A stretch of 64,000 bases of DNA from Pseudocercospora fijiensis CIRAD86 (lineage: Eukaryota; Ascomycota; Dothideomycetes; Mycosphaerellales; Mycosphaerellaceae): NCBI RefSeq assembly GCF_000340215.1, contig NW_006921533.1:3150273-3214272 (forward strand), written 5' to 3'. Of the stretch, positions 22,020-34,495 are shown piece by piece (position 1 is the first letter of the stretch; the number at the start of each line of letters is the position of its first letter). The translations under genes and the position numbers were made by a program. The notes beneath the pieces are model-generated. The model did not search any database. It was given only the letters and a program-made list of their open reading frames with translations, and was not told where the DNA came from.

Positions 22020-25000
22020 CACTCCTACTCTATCGCCTAGTTTAAAGTATAGCTACCGAGGAAGTTCCTTAGTAGGCCTGCCTCGCTACTAGTAATAGCA
22101 ATGCTATCCTTCGTTAAGACCTAGAAGAGTCTATTATTACCGACCGCTTCGAGGAGTATATTCGTTTCGAGGAACAGCGCCGCTAGCGCTAGCTTGCCTA
22201 TTAGGCTAAAGGTCCGACTCTCTAGCGTATAGTCCGCGGATAGCGTACGCACCGCCGCTAGTTAATACGTACGGCTGCTCGTTAAGGTCTACCGCGCTAG
22301 CATCTATTAATAGACTTAACTTAGGGGGAGGTCGATAAGATCGAGGGCATTAAATACGACGATATCGTAGTTAGTAGCGATAGCGAAGAATATAAATGCG
22401 GCTACCTCTACACTTATTGTTATAAACAGTACGACTAGGCTAAATCCAACCTAGGCAGGTATTAGTCTAATCTCCCGCCTCTACGTATTGCGACTCTAGA
22501 GCTAGTCTATTATATAGGCGGTAGCTTTCTTTAGACCGGTAGGAATACTAATATTAGTAAGGGCCGTCGCAAGGAATAGCAACAGAAGAAGAAGCAGCAG
22601 GCTAGCAAGAATACAGCAGGGCGTCTAGGAAATACGTACGACCTACGCCGCTAGTAGTAGCAGCAGTAGCAGTAGCAGCCGCCGCTATAACAGGGCGTAT
22701 AGCACGCTATGCCAATCCTACTATCTCGTAAAGCACACACCCGCTAGTAGCCAAATTAGTCTACTAAGAAGCTAGCTCTTCCGGAAGATTTATAGCAGAA
22801 GACCGCCTTCTTCTAGGCCGCGACTAACTATATACTAGACAAGCTATTTATATTAGAAGAGATTCAAATGTTAGTATAGGATACTAGTCTTAAGCGAGAG
22901 GCGATTCCTATCTAGCGGGACATTATTAAGAATAGCCTATAGTAGGTACTTAATGCCTTCTATCCTAGTAAGGGATATAAGCTATCGGATCTCTAATAGG
23001 AGGTGCTATACAACCTAGTATTCGTAGGGACGGATATTATAATAATCGAGAAGACCGGTAGTAGCAAGAGCTTAGTCTACTAGGCATATACTATACTAAC
23101 TAGTCGCATTAATATCTAGATCATTCTATTAAACCGCCTTAGTAAAGAATAGAAGGCCGATATCGATTAGACTATACGTAATCTCGCACAAAAGAATATA
23201 GTTACTAGAGATAGCGGCGTCGAGTTAGTGCGTTGTTATATAATCTCTATAGAGACTAAGCGCAAGGATCCGAAGATGTACGATAATATCGTTGCTAGCA
23301 AATACTACTACATCTTCTATAGCCTAGAACAAGCGTCTACTCTAGAATTACGAGAGGTGTTTAAGAAGATTAGTAATCGCATCGGCCTAGTCACTATTAA
23401 TAAGCTACATTTAGTATATAAGTAGAAGGATTTCCGCGAGGAGTTTGCTTAAATCTATACGCTTCGCAGCCTGTTTCGTACTAATACCCTTTAGCTAGGT
23501 GCCTCTACGACCATTTTATAGGAAACCTTAGAGTTTATATTAAAGAATAGCGGTTTCCGTAATAATAGCCGCGAGGCATTTAAGACTAAGGTTATCTATG
23601 CGAGCATTGACTGCATTAATACTACGTACATCTTTAAGACTATCCCGCAAAAGAACCGTAGCGATTTCGACTTGCTATATCTATTGCTAAAGAAGGCCGT
23701 TACCGATAGATAGGCTATACCTACGAATATCGACAAGGCGATTGTATTTATTAATAGCCGTAGCAAGGTCGACAAGCTAACTTATATTCTGCGCTAGTAG
23801 CTTGTTCAGATAACAGCAGACTAAGAAGATCCGACTAAGAAGTATACCTAGAATAACACTAGCTATAATGTGTACAAAGTGGTCGCTTTTTACACTACGT
23901 ACGTCGCTAATTACGATAAGGAGGTCCGATATAATAAGTTTAAGAAGCCTAGTACTCGGTCGTCGACGCGTATAATAGTTAGCACTCTAGCAATTGCTAT
24001 AGGCACTAACATTAGCGATATTAAGTTTGTTATTATATAGCAGCTGCCTATTACTAAGGATATTGATAATGCTATACAGCGAGCTAGTCGTACTAGTCGC
24101 AAGCTCGGCGCAGGATAGCGATTATATACTATCTTCTTCTTCCCTTAGTACATCGATAATGCGGCAAAGCGAGTTCTAGATAGTATTGACTATGCCTCTG
24201 TTATTAATCGAGACGGTAGACCGGCTAATACCGACTAGTATAAGCAGCTCGCGTAGGGCGCTATCGCATACTAGCTATATCGACTAAGCGGCTTACGCAA
24301 TATAGAGATCCCTAGTAAAGATAATAGAGGCGACTAGGACGAGGATAATAAGGATACTACTATCGTAGTGCCGAGAGGTACGGCCGCTCGAGAAGCTTAA
24401 GAAACAGCAGTAGCTAATGCTGCTAATGCCGCTTCTGCTCGCAAGAACTAGTCTAAGAGTGACATAGAAAAGCGTAATAAGATCCCCGACATCTTCCGCC
24501 TACTGTTTAATAGCTAGTATATAGTAACGCCTCGTTGCCTACGCGCTATACTAAATGAGCGATACTAGGAACACCTCCGTATATAGGATCCTAAAGAGAG
24601 CCTAGATCCGAAGGATTGTTGCAATATAGTCTACAATCGCGATCTTAACTTAGTATTCTAATAGGATGCAGAAGCGCTATATCTACTAAAAGCCCTAGTC
24701 GTACTATAGAAGGGTTCTAAGCAGTCCTTCTTGCTGCTATACCTATAGAAGTTCTTTAATCGCAAGGCTAATAAAGCTAGCGGCCGGTTTGATATATACT
24801 TCTTCAACCTCCTATCTAATACACTTATCGATAACCGGTATGTTTAAGAGCTCTATAATGTAATACGGCATCTAGTACTTAGCGATACGGAAGAGGCGTC
24901 TACTAGAATAAGTAGATAGGAAGTGCTAGATAGTGCGCCTAGGTTTGATACCTAGTATTAGGCTAGCGGCGAAAACCTCCGTAGCAAGCTAGGCCTTAGT

Positions 25001-25600
25001 AAGCTCCTTATATATATTAACCGTAACTTTCGTAAGGCTTTCGAGGAGTGGGAGAAGTATTATAAAGAGCGGAAGCGCAAGCAGGCCGAGCGTAAGCAAG
25101 TAGCGGAGGCAGAGACGGATAATAGTACTACTAACAATTAATCCGCTACTTAGCTAGCACTACTAACAGTACAAGAACGCCTCCGCCAATTGCGCTAGGA
25201 CTCTAACAAGTCTCGCGATACTAATATATCGCTAGTAAAGAAGGCCGTTATAGGCAATCGGAAAGCTAAGAAGTCGCAGTCGCAACTAGCTACTAAGAAG
25301 GCGATAGGTAAGCGTATAGGAGATCCTATTTAGGGCAGTACTGCTTCCTTATCTGCTCGCACTCTAACCTAGCAGACCCTACGCCGTTAGCGGAACGATA
25401 AAGACGGTAAATATAGCACTCTAATATCGGTCGCTAAGTCTGCACTTCGTAATACTATAAGTACCCGCCTACGCCGCAGCCGCTCGCTAACTATTAAAGT
25501 ACGAGAGAATCTTGCCTTAGCTAGTAAGGACATTCTACCTAAGAATCTGCTCGAAGAGAGTCTAACTCGGGCTCGTAGGCAGCGATAGAGCTAGACTATG
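22020..25600 (+). pseudogene. RecQ-like DEAD/DEAH helicase relic
   Basis: Reading through RIP-type stops gives about 1,190 codons. Helicase motifs in order: motif I in VGTDIIIIEKTGSSKSLVY (about 23,025-23,080; GKTGSGKS-like), motif II TINKLHLVYK in place of a DEIH-type box (about 23,390-23,420), NKAIVFINSRSKVDKL-type motif IV (about 23,735-23,780), motif V STLAIAIGTNISDI (about 23,980-24,025) and motif VI QRASRTSR (about 24,075-24,100). These fit the RecQ/SF2 family, including the telomere-linked helicases of fungal subtelomeres. A Cys/Gln-rich N-terminal part and a Lys-rich C-terminal part flank the core. It is non-functional, with many TAG/TAA and key motif residues altered. Confidence 0.8.
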
Positions 25601-25607
25601 CTATACT

Positions 25608-25702
25608 TAATAAACTAGGCGGAGGCTAATAAACTAGGCGGAGGCTAATAAACTAGGCGGAGGCTAATAAACTAGGCAGAGGCTAATAAACTAGGCAGGG
25701 CA
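25608..25702. repeat. 19-bp tandem repeat, about five units
   Basis: Units TAATAAACTAGGCGGAGGC repeated about five times just after the helicase frame; the last two carry CAG in place of CGG. The unit is not a multiple of three, so it is probably non-coding spacer. Confidence 0.85.
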
Positions 25703-26513
25703 AAAGGCGAGAACTGAATGTAGCGTAAGACTATCCTACTGCTATCGCAGTAGTAGAGTAGATATACTAAGAGAAGACACATTAGGTTGCACGTTCCTTA
25801 CCCTTTCGTAAGGAGCCCTATTGCTACTGTTGCTGCTACTGCAAGATCGTATGCTATAGAGTATCTATCGCCCTCTATACTGCGGCATTGAATCCTTTAA
25901 TAGCATCCTAGACTGCCCTTTAATCTCGACTAGTTAGTTAATCTCGACTAGTTGACTAATCTTTATTAGCCTCTTGCTCTCCTTCTCGTTCCTTAACCTT
26001 AATATAAACATTCGTTGCTACCTTTGCCTTTCCCCTTACCTTTCCCCTTACCCTTGCCTTTACCTCTGTATCTATCTTCGCATACTTCTATACAAGTCGA
26101 TAAATATACTATGCTATAGTATACTAGCTCCTAGGCGGCTGTCTAGGCTCTCTAGCAGTATTATATATCTCTGCAATCTCCTACTATGTTATACTAGTGC
26201 TACGCTTCGTACCTAGAACAACCGTAGCCCTTATCTCTTCGCTAAGGTAGTCGTCTAAGTCTAAGGATAAAGAGTCGTCTCGTAATAAGGATGCTATATC
26301 GCTATCGCCTTATAATGTCGCAGAGATAGAGATGTTGCTAGCTCGAGAATGATAATAAGGAAGAGGTCGCGATCCGTAAAAGGAAGAAGTCGCGATGCCT
26401 ATTCCCGCTAATCGGGCGCTTTGCCGTACTAAAACCGGAGTCTTAGCGGGATCCGAATCCTAGTTCCTTCTAACTCGAGACTACGAGCTTTTATAATACG
26501 ATACTGCTAATAA

Positions 26514-26618
26514 CAATACGACGCGCTAGCCCGCTAGCTAGCTAGCACGAGATACGTCGATTAAGCGCGTTTCTAGTAAAGCGCGCTAGCAAAAGTGTCT
26601 AATACGATAACGACGGTC
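26514..26618. repeat. Dispersed repeat, copy 1
   Basis: Shares the GCTAGC cluster, ACGAGATACGTCGATT and GCGCGTTTCTAG blocks with copies 2 and 3. Confidence 0.8.
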
Positions 26619-26678
26619 GCCTTAGGCATACCGATGTCCTATCTCGAGAAGTCCTCGCTTACTATACCTTCTAATATT

Positions 26679-26751
26679 AATACGACGCGCTAGCTAGCTA
26701 GCTAGTACGAGATACGTCGATTGAGCGCGTTTCTAGTAAAGCGCGCTATAA
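26679..26751. repeat. Dispersed repeat, copy 2
   Basis: Same blocks as copy 1, 165 bp downstream, in the same orientation. Confidence 0.8.
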
Positions 26752-28599
26752 AGAAGTCGACGGTTGTTTAGGTTATATTAAAGCGAAGAGGCTAGAGTTA
26801 GCTATAAAGAAGTCGATAACTAACTAGAATACTATACTTATTGCACTATATGCTCTAGTTAGCAGGTACTACAACATATACGGTAGAATAGAAGCGTAGG
26901 GCGATAATATATAACGAGCGCTATAAATAGTATCTCTTCGAGAACCGCCGAAGCGACCTCTTACGTCCTCGCCCTCCTTTGAACCTCTCCCTAAAACTAG
27001 AGGCCTTAGTTGCTATATAAGGCAGAGAAATGAACAATAGCGTTTATAGGGATCTAATATAACTAGCGGTTTAAGGGCCTACTAGGAGCATACTATAAGA
27101 AGCATACTAGAAGCATACATTGCCTATAAGCTTACTCTCTCGCTAGCTATTAACGCATTCTATTACTAACTACAGCACCGAAGTAAGTAGAACAGGCATT
27201 ATTAAGCGTATAACACTAGCGAACTTAAAGAGTTAGAAACTAGGTACCGACTAAAGCTACCTAGAGAACAATAGTCGAACCGCGCCTAAAGTTGTTAAAA
27301 AGACAGTATTAAAAAGATATGCCCCTAGAAGCCTAATACGTGCTACGCACTGCTTCAAGCAGTCTTAATACGCTCGGTCTCGCGGATAGGGATACGCACT
27401 ACAGGTGTATAACAGTCTTAATGCGCTCGGAGGGAAGGGGGGGTACGCACTACAGTTGTCTAGTAGAGTCGATGCGCTTACTACAGTCGTATAGCAGTGC
27501 CCTTATAAAGACGTCTTGCTTAAGGACGCCTATTCGTACCGCGGAACTATAGCATTAATAGCTCGCTGCCTAGAGGCTATGTCCGATATCGTACGCTCCT
27601 AATCGCCGAATTTGCAAAGGCTACGTTATACTAAGCTTAACTAGATATACGTATAGTATCCCGAGAAGAGCCTAATATAGAAAGCCTGTTATAGTAATAG
27701 ACAAGAAGACTATCTAATGCGGAATTACCTAATAGTAATGCTACTATAGAACAGCTATACTAAGACTACGATTGATTCCTAAACCTACTCGCTAGGAGAG
27801 TTACCTTTCGGCAAAGCCTATCGGAGACTAAGAAGGACTAAACAAACAATACCTGTTAAGGGACCTCGACCAATTCTAAGCGGTTCTGTCGGTAGCAAGT
27901 CGTAGAACTAGTAAGGAATAGTGTTAATCGCAGCAGAGAGCTACTTCCACTTGCGACAAAGAGGTATCGATACTATTAATATCGACGCCGAAGCGAATGC
28001 GCAGATAGCTAGTATGTTAACAGGGGTAGAGGTATTCACTGTCGCTAGTTACGCGTAAGGCGGATACCGGTATATAGTATAGTTAATGTAAAGAAGAAGA
28101 AGAAGAAGTTAAAGTTAGAAAGCGAAGGTCTATCTGCGTAGGTAAGGTTAAGCTACGTAGTCGATAATAGGTAGCAATAACGGCTATACATTACCTTACT
28201 AACTAACCCGCTCCTTTACGGTAAGAGCGACATTATTTACTAGACGCTAGCATGTAATAGATTGTGCCTAAGGCCGCTCCGTCGTCCTAAGTAGCGCAAT
28301 AGGCCCTAGGTCGAGTACAGTGTATAGCAGCAGGAACAAGCTGCGATAGCTATAAGACAGCAAACTCTAATTAGTACTATCTCTTTAGATGCACCTTATC
28401 CTGCTATAGGTTATCTAGCGGCCTAGCCGAAGCCGCGATCTTATCTAGGAACCTATATAAGAACTATCTTTCTACGACCTTCCTTCCTAGAGCTATTACC
28501 AACCTACTAGAGCTATCTTTCTACGACCTTCCTAGAGCTAGCTAGCTAGAAGGACGCCTATCTAGTTAACTTTATCGAGAAGCTACTTGCTATCTAGGG

Positions 28600-28679
28600 C
28601 TAGCTAGCACGAGATACGTCGATTAAGCGCGTTTCTAGCAATTAGCGCTAGCAAAAGTGATTAATACGATAACGACGGA
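28600..28679. repeat. Dispersed repeat, copy 3
   Basis: Same blocks, with the tail TAATACGATAACGACGG also shared with copy 1; next to the 3' end of the DUF6589-like gene. Confidence 0.8.
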
Positions 28680-28744
28680 GACTAGAAGTAAGACACATTA
28701 TCTCAATCTACTAATCTATACTCGCTGTCTATTGTTCTAACGTC

Positions 28745-31700
28745 GTCCTTCTAGTATAGTATTCGATGCGAATTTTCTAATTGTATCCTCTACAAACCCT
28801 ATTCTATTGCTAACGCCGTAGCAAGAGCTTCGTCTTTATCTAAGTCTAGATCCTAGAAGTCGGCATAATCGAAATAGCTAGTAGCAGCGGCGGTCTCTTA
28901 GATAGCGCTATAGATAATTGTTAGGTCGTTCTCGTTATCGCTAGGTGCTATATCGCGAACTAGGTTACGCGCGGCGTTATTAGACTAAAGGATATCTGAA
29001 TTCGCGAGTGCTACGTTATATAGCATAGCGCTAGCTATAGTAAAGAAGCCGAGATTGCTACTATTAATATCACCGTTATTGCTACTACTACTGCTACTAC
29101 TATTGCTATTGCTATCTCCGCCTAAGGCCTAGACATATCCTACTAGAGGTAGAGCATCGCCTAGCTAAGCAAAGCTATTAGCATTTATGTATAGCTCGTC
29201 TGCCCGGTCAATAGCGCTAGCACTAAGTAGCCCGTAATCTCCGCTATACCTACGAGCATCTACGCTATCGATACTATCTATACTATTACTAGCTGCCTCG
29301 CTTGTACTAAGTATTACGCATAGCGAGCGCATACGGTGTGCTTCGTTTAGAGCCTTAATTGCTAGTACTAGTTTCTAGATCCCTATCTGCTAGATATTAT
29401 CTAAGAGGGCACGGTTATCCTTATCGATATTATTACTAACCGGCTGTCGCTCCGCAAGCCTATCTCGGAATAGCTTGTCTACTATGCTTATTATATTAGT
29501 TACGGCGTTCTTGTTGGTATAGTAATTGGTGCCTTCTACGCTAATCGCGGACGTAAATATCTTCTTTAGGGCACGAGCAGCACGTCGGTTTCTAGCCTTC
29601 TTGCGAGCGATAGCGGCTATATTATAGGTCGAGTTGCTAAAGTGGTTCAGGTCTAGCGTAAGGTCGTTGTTAATAAGCTCAATTTCCTTATCTATAGCGA
29701 TGCCCTTGCCTCTCTTGCTAGATAGATTGACGACAGATATAGCTATTAACGAGTACCCTAATATATAATCCTGTTATAGCAACTATCGGAATTCTAGTAT
29801 ATGCTTAGCGTAATTGGTCTGGTTGGTACTAAGGAATAGAACGATTAGGTAGTCGACTATCCGCTTAAGATAACCGACGTCTATCTTCCGAATAGCGGTA
29901 CGCATAGTTATTAGTTCCTCGATCTGTATTAGCAAGCGGTATATCGTAATATAGTCGGTATCTTGTACAAGCACCTTATCCTTATTAGCATACTTGTTCT
30001 ACTATGCCTCCTTAGTAAACGCCTTCTTCTAGATGTTCTTAACTAACCGAAAATACTAATCTAGATCTAGATTCGAAACAGTAGTCTTTAACACCTCGAT
30101 GCGGCTCTTTAATTTATTAGTATAGTCTAGCAAACCCTCTAAGTCTAGCTCGTGCTAGAATAAGGCAACAATGCGGCTGCGGAATATGCGATATAGCAGG
30201 TTCAAGATAAGGAAGTACTTCGGGTTGTCTTTACTAATGCCTTTTATCGTATAGAACAAAGCATCGTCGACTAGACAATAAGCAAGCCGCGCTTCTTCGG
30301 AGTTCTTATCGAAATGGGTCTTAATAATGCCGAATGCCTTATTTATACAGATATGCAACTAACTAGGCACAATAACGCCCTAGTCGTATCGATCGTACGG
30401 ACGCTCTAACTTAACACCCTCTAATTAATAACTGTTAAAGCGAGCGCATATTATCTAGTCTCTAACGATTGGATATAGACGACTCTTCCTATCTCGAACA
30501 GGATCTGGATTGCCGAAGTCCTTATCCTTATTGAGCTATATATTGTTAAGGAAGATGTCCTTTAGTACCTCCTTAGATCCGGTAATTAATACCTCGTTAT
30601 TCATCGATAGCTTTATTAGCACTAGATCGTTAGCATCTTCCGGATCCATTATATCTATCTCTAGCTATACAAAGCGCTCAATATTAGTGCCTTGCTAGAC
30701 GTACTAAGTACTAAGCCTAATAGCTGTATCAATATTACGTATTGCGATAGAACGGTATCGTTCGTCGAAGTCGTAGTTCTCGAATACCGCCTTTAGCTCC
30801 GGTCCGAATATAACACCTAATGCCTAGTCTATATAATATAGCGAGAGGTATTTACGAGTCCTATCCTTCGCATTATCGGCAAGGTTGTCTAGTATATGCT
30901 TATAGCTAAGCTATAGGTCTAGATTTAGCATATCCTTAGTTAGACCTTCTTCTAGGATGCGCTTATTAATGCCAATATATAATGTAGTTATGTTTAGTAT
31001 CTCCGTGCGATCGCCTTGTTTCTAGATACCCTTGCGATTCTTCTACTTTACGAGATTGTCGTATACCGAGAAACTCCGCTTATTACGAGCTATTACAATA
31101 ACGCGCTAGTCCTAAACCGCCTTAGTCTTCCGCATTAGCACCTAGATCGTACGAGCGGCGCTAGATAAGCCTATATTGTTAATAATACTAATAATATAGT
31201 ATAGCATACCGCTAGTAACTAAATATAGGCCGAATTGCTTACTAAATACGGACGCCTTCTTTAGCGAGATCGAACGAACAGCTATCTATATTATTACCGC
31301 GATACGCTTACGGAGGCGATCCTACTTGTATAGAAGCTATACATCTTCCTTATCGATCGAGACCTTCTTGTTTAGAAGCAGCTTACGTAGAAGGTCAACC
31401 TAGGTTAGCGCTACCTCTTCGATAATACCGTATATCTCCCGCAAGTCAACCTCCTATATCGAATCCTCTAGCTTGTACTAGTTAAAGAATCGCTTGCTAA
31501 TAAGCTTCTTTAGCTTATTACGAATAACCCGAGCTAAGACGATATGCTTATGTTTTAGTGCAGCTATAGACTAGCGAATATAGTTGCGATAGGTCTTGTT
31601 TAGCTTCTCGCTATACCTATTAAACATTATTATCTACTGCTTTAGCGGCAACCTAGCGCGCTTTATCTCTCCGAAGATATTAGTATACTTCTGCTCGCGG

Positions 31701-32230
31701 GTACGACGATAGCTACGGATACGCTAAGTGCCTCGAGTCGTCCGATTGCCGCGATCTCCGCCTTGCTAAAGACCTACGGCGGCGGCGGCGGCTAGTCTCG
31801 CCTGCTATCGAGTCTAGCGGCGTAGAGCTACTATACCGCTAGTATCTTCCGCTCGTTTATTATCCGCCTACTTATTACTATTATCGCTATCCTCGTTATC
31901 GTTATCGCTAAATGGATTGATAGCCTTATCTTCCTTAATAGGAGCCTCTTCCGCCTCTTCTAATACGACATTATTATCGCTTATCTTATCCTACTTATAC
32001 GCCTCTAGCTCGTATATGTCCTTATTAGCGACCGCTTATAACAATGCCTCTCGACGCGCTTCGTCTTTATTGCGCTTATTGCGCTCGTTCTACTAAAGGG
32101 CAAGGTCTATATTAAGCGTAGCTTGTATCTCCGCCTACTAATCGGAGTCTAAGTTCATTTTAGACAGCGGCTCGGATAAGAGGTTAGGGTCGAGGTATAG
32201 CGGCGCTAGACCGGATAGCGCGTTAGGTAG
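28745..32230 (-). pseudogene. DUF6589-like protein relic
   Basis: Minus-strand frame of about 1,150 codons with RIP-type stops. The C-terminal half matches the pattern of fungal DUF6589 proteins as I know them: DDALFYTIKG (about 30,240-30,270), an interior with VDYLIVLFLSTNQTNYAKHILE (about 29,790-29,860), then SVVNLSSKRGKGIAIDKEIELIN (about 29,660-29,730) and DLNHFSNSTYN, as in the family's strip on ageing-like length motifs (KYA.E.L, N..G....F...D...E..N). The N-terminal half is Lys/Arg-rich and helical. The biochemical role of DUF6589 is not established; its place inside a TIR unit suggests a transposition role, which is inference. Confidence 0.6.
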
Positions 32231-32519
32231 GTTAGAGTCAGAGTTAGATATATTAGCGGCAATAATAGTACTAGACGCGAGTGTTAGCGGCAGTGCGAGT
32301 ACTAGATGCGAGTATTAGATACGAGTGTTAGATGCGAGCGCTAGCGGCAGTACGAGTGCTAAATACAGGCAGAAGAACGGGCGTCCGTACTACTGTTATA
32401 CCTGTAGCTTAAAGCGGCAAGGCTTTGTTAGTTGGACCCACTTAACTAAGGAAGTATAAAGCGCTTGGTTTACGACTCACGATTTATATATAAAGATAGC
32501 ACGATTAGTCGCAACGCCG

Positions 32520-32580
32520 ATAAGACTTCGTCAATATGTAGTAGTAGTAGTAGTAGCAGTAGTAGTAGTAGCAGCAGCAC
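32520..32580. repeat. (TAG)n/(CAG)n microsatellite
   Basis: Runs of TAG interrupted by CAG, consistent with a former CAG repeat partly converted to TAG by RIP. Confidence 0.8.
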
Positions 32581-33302
32581 CTCTATAAATACGAGATCGA
32601 TTAATGCGGCATATACGATATTAATTAGCGCGATAAACGACAACCTATAGGAAGCCGTATACGAGAATCTTCTACTACTTAGCGCAGAACGGAGCGCAAT
32701 CAGCGATAAGCATAATCCACGATAGCCTATAGTGCTGGCCTATAGTGCTAGCCTATAATGCTGGTCTATAATACTAGCCTATAGTACTAGCTTTTGTCGA
32801 TAGATTTAAGCTAGCTAAATAGCCTCCGCTACTTAGACATAATATAACAATACTACGCTCTACGCATATATCGCTCGCATTAAGGTAATCTAGAAATAGC
32901 CGCTCTACAACCTCCGCATTGTCGCTTATCGATATTCGAAGGTCTCAATTCTAGTAAACAAGTTAGCTTTACTCGAGGGCTAGTATTTAGCAGGCAGGTA
33001 TTAGGGATATACGTAGTCTATACAAACAGTATTTAGAAATAGTCGCTCTACAATCTCCTAGTCTTAGATGTGTATATTTCGTGTATTAGATATTAGGTAG
33101 TTAGACACTGCACTAACCCGTCGTATACCTATAGCTACCTATATTAAATATCACTTATTTTCTTAACAACTACGCGTTGCATTTAAATACTATATACATA
33201 GAATAACTTAGAATTGACGGGACAATAAGATGCGAGTGCTAAATTACGAGATTTTACGCTAGTTAATGACCTAGTATTTTTATAAGGACTGCCTCTACAG
33301 CT

Positions 33303-33321
33303 TTGCGACATTTGTCCTTAG
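33303..33321 (-). repeat. Right 19-bp terminal inverted repeat
   Basis: Perfect inverted match to 21,442-21,460. Confidence 0.8.
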
Positions 33322-33777
33322 ACCCTTACTAGCGCAAGGAGGTTAGTATGGTGGTGTAGGTCCGGTCGCGTAGTAGTCCGATATAGATTGGTAGTAGTAG
33401 TAGTAGTAGTAGAAGGAGTATAGTAGTGGAAGGCAGGCAGAAGACCCACACCTACTACACTTCCTTACGCTCAGTCAGCAAGGGTCTGAACCGGAGATAG
33501 GCTTCAGCTTTTTTGCTTCACTTCTCGAGTCCACCCCACTTTTTTGTTTGTATACGCGCTCGCTAGGCGCTTGGCTTCACTTTCTTGTCGATCTTTGAAC
33601 GTGCCTTTTGTTCTTCGACATACTCGATGTGATCGAGATGTGAACCCTGTCCGGTGCGATGTCGTCTCTGGGTTCAGCTCTGGGGAGCAATCGTGACAGT
33701 CGATCGCAGCCAGTGTGTCAATGTGGAGCAGCATTCAACATTTCTGATTGCCGCCTCACAGCTCAACGCCCCCTCTC
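33322..33777. other. Right flank of the RecQ element
   Basis: Contains a (TAG)7-like run at 33,391-33,412. Sequence returns to non-RIP composition near 33,440. No gene apart from the start of the F-box relic. Confidence 0.5.
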
Positions 33778-33960
33778 GCATGTTCGCTATCACTGAATTG
33801 GCAGAGGCAATTCTGAACGAGTTACCACCACGCGATCTCCTCCTCAGCAACGCGTCTGCATTTTCCAGCACAACCAATAAGAGACAGCATTGATCTTTCG
33901 GTCGCTAATGTGCCTTCCCTGCGCGAGCTTTCACAGAAAACTGTCATGGTGAGCCATGCA
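33758..33960 (+). pseudogene. F-box paralogue fragment
   Basis: An exon-like stretch begins LNAPSRMFAITELAEAILNELPPRDLLL, clearly homologous to the F-box starts at 20,099 and 34,609. After LLL the expected QRVC...F motif continues in other frames (QQRVC then RDSID), showing small indels and a stop. Sequence composition is normal, so this copy decayed by indels, not by RIP. An acceptor-like CAG precedes the fragment. Neighbouring F-box gene at 34,496 suggests local duplication. Confidence 0.7.
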
Positions 33961-34208
33961 AGTTCCATCACCACCACTTGTGGCTGGCGGGATGGAAAGC
34001 GCGACGTGTGAAGGCGTCTCATCTGCAGACATTCGATGCCAACGAGGCTTCAGTTGAAATTAGATTCAATAGGAGCGAGTGTCGGAAGTCTGTTTCGACT
34101 GCGCCAAGGACATCGGGGGGATATGCGGGCAGCAGAGAGCCCGAGAGTAGCGTAGTTCTGCTTTCAAACTTCTCGATGGATTGGGTTCTGACTGTAGACG
34201 TAGTTAAT

Positions 34209-34348
34209 GATGTTCATGATTTGGTGCTGTGCCTTCCAAACTCACCCTCACATTCTTGGCGTGCACCTGCCATTTGTCTTGTGACGTGCTTCGTGATGTT
34301 CATGATTTGGTGCTCTGCCTTCCTCATTCACTCTCACATTCTTGGCGT
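34209..34348. repeat. Direct duplication, two 54-bp copies
   Basis: 34,209-34,262 and 34,295-34,348 are near-identical (both begin GATGTTCATGATTTGGTGCT and end CATTCTTGGCGT), separated by 32 bp, upstream of the F-box gene. Confidence 0.9.
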
Positions 34349-34392
34349 CACATGCTTGGCGCACACGTGGCAATTTTCTCGGGCCGCGACTT

Positions 34393-34430
34393 CGGCTTCT
34401 TCTTCTTCTTCTTCTTCTTCTTCTTCTTCC
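34393..34430. repeat. (CTT)n microsatellite
   Basis: About eleven CTT units in the 5' flank of the F-box gene at 34,496. Confidence 0.9.
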
Positions 34431-34495
34431 TTTCGAGTATTGCTTCGCCACATCAACAACAAAACTTCAGCATCGAACCCTCGAATCGCTTCATC

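Larger units (their letters stand above)
25703..28744. other. Spacer of the RecQ element with dispersed repeats
   Basis: No convincing gene. Three related 70-100-bp repeats sharing ACGAGATACGTCGATT and GCGCGTTTCTAG lie at 26,514-26,618, 26,679-26,751 and 28,600-28,679. Short near-repeats (CACTACAGTTGT, AATGCGCTCGG) occur at 27,350-27,500. Confidence 0.55.
21442..33321. mobile_element. 11.9-kb TIR element with RecQ helicase and DUF6589 genes
   Basis: The 19-bp sequence CTAAGGACAAATGTCGCAA at 21,442-21,460 recurs as a perfect inverted copy at 33,303-33,321. Between them lie two large degraded genes, a RecQ-like helicase on the plus strand and a DUF6589-like protein on the minus strand, plus a 2.7-kb spacer with dispersed repeats. 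The whole interval is RIP-mutated while both flanks return to normal coding DNA within a few hundred bases. No target-site duplication could be recognised, so the mode of insertion is open. Confidence 0.65.

Noticed and set aside
25608..25702. Tandem 19-bp repeat considered as a CRISPR-like array
   Set aside because: Units are directly adjacent with no spacers, in a eukaryotic repeat block.
21442..33321. Starship-type giant element
   Set aside because: No DUF3435 captain gene was recognised at its edge and the ends are inverted repeats, unlike Starships.
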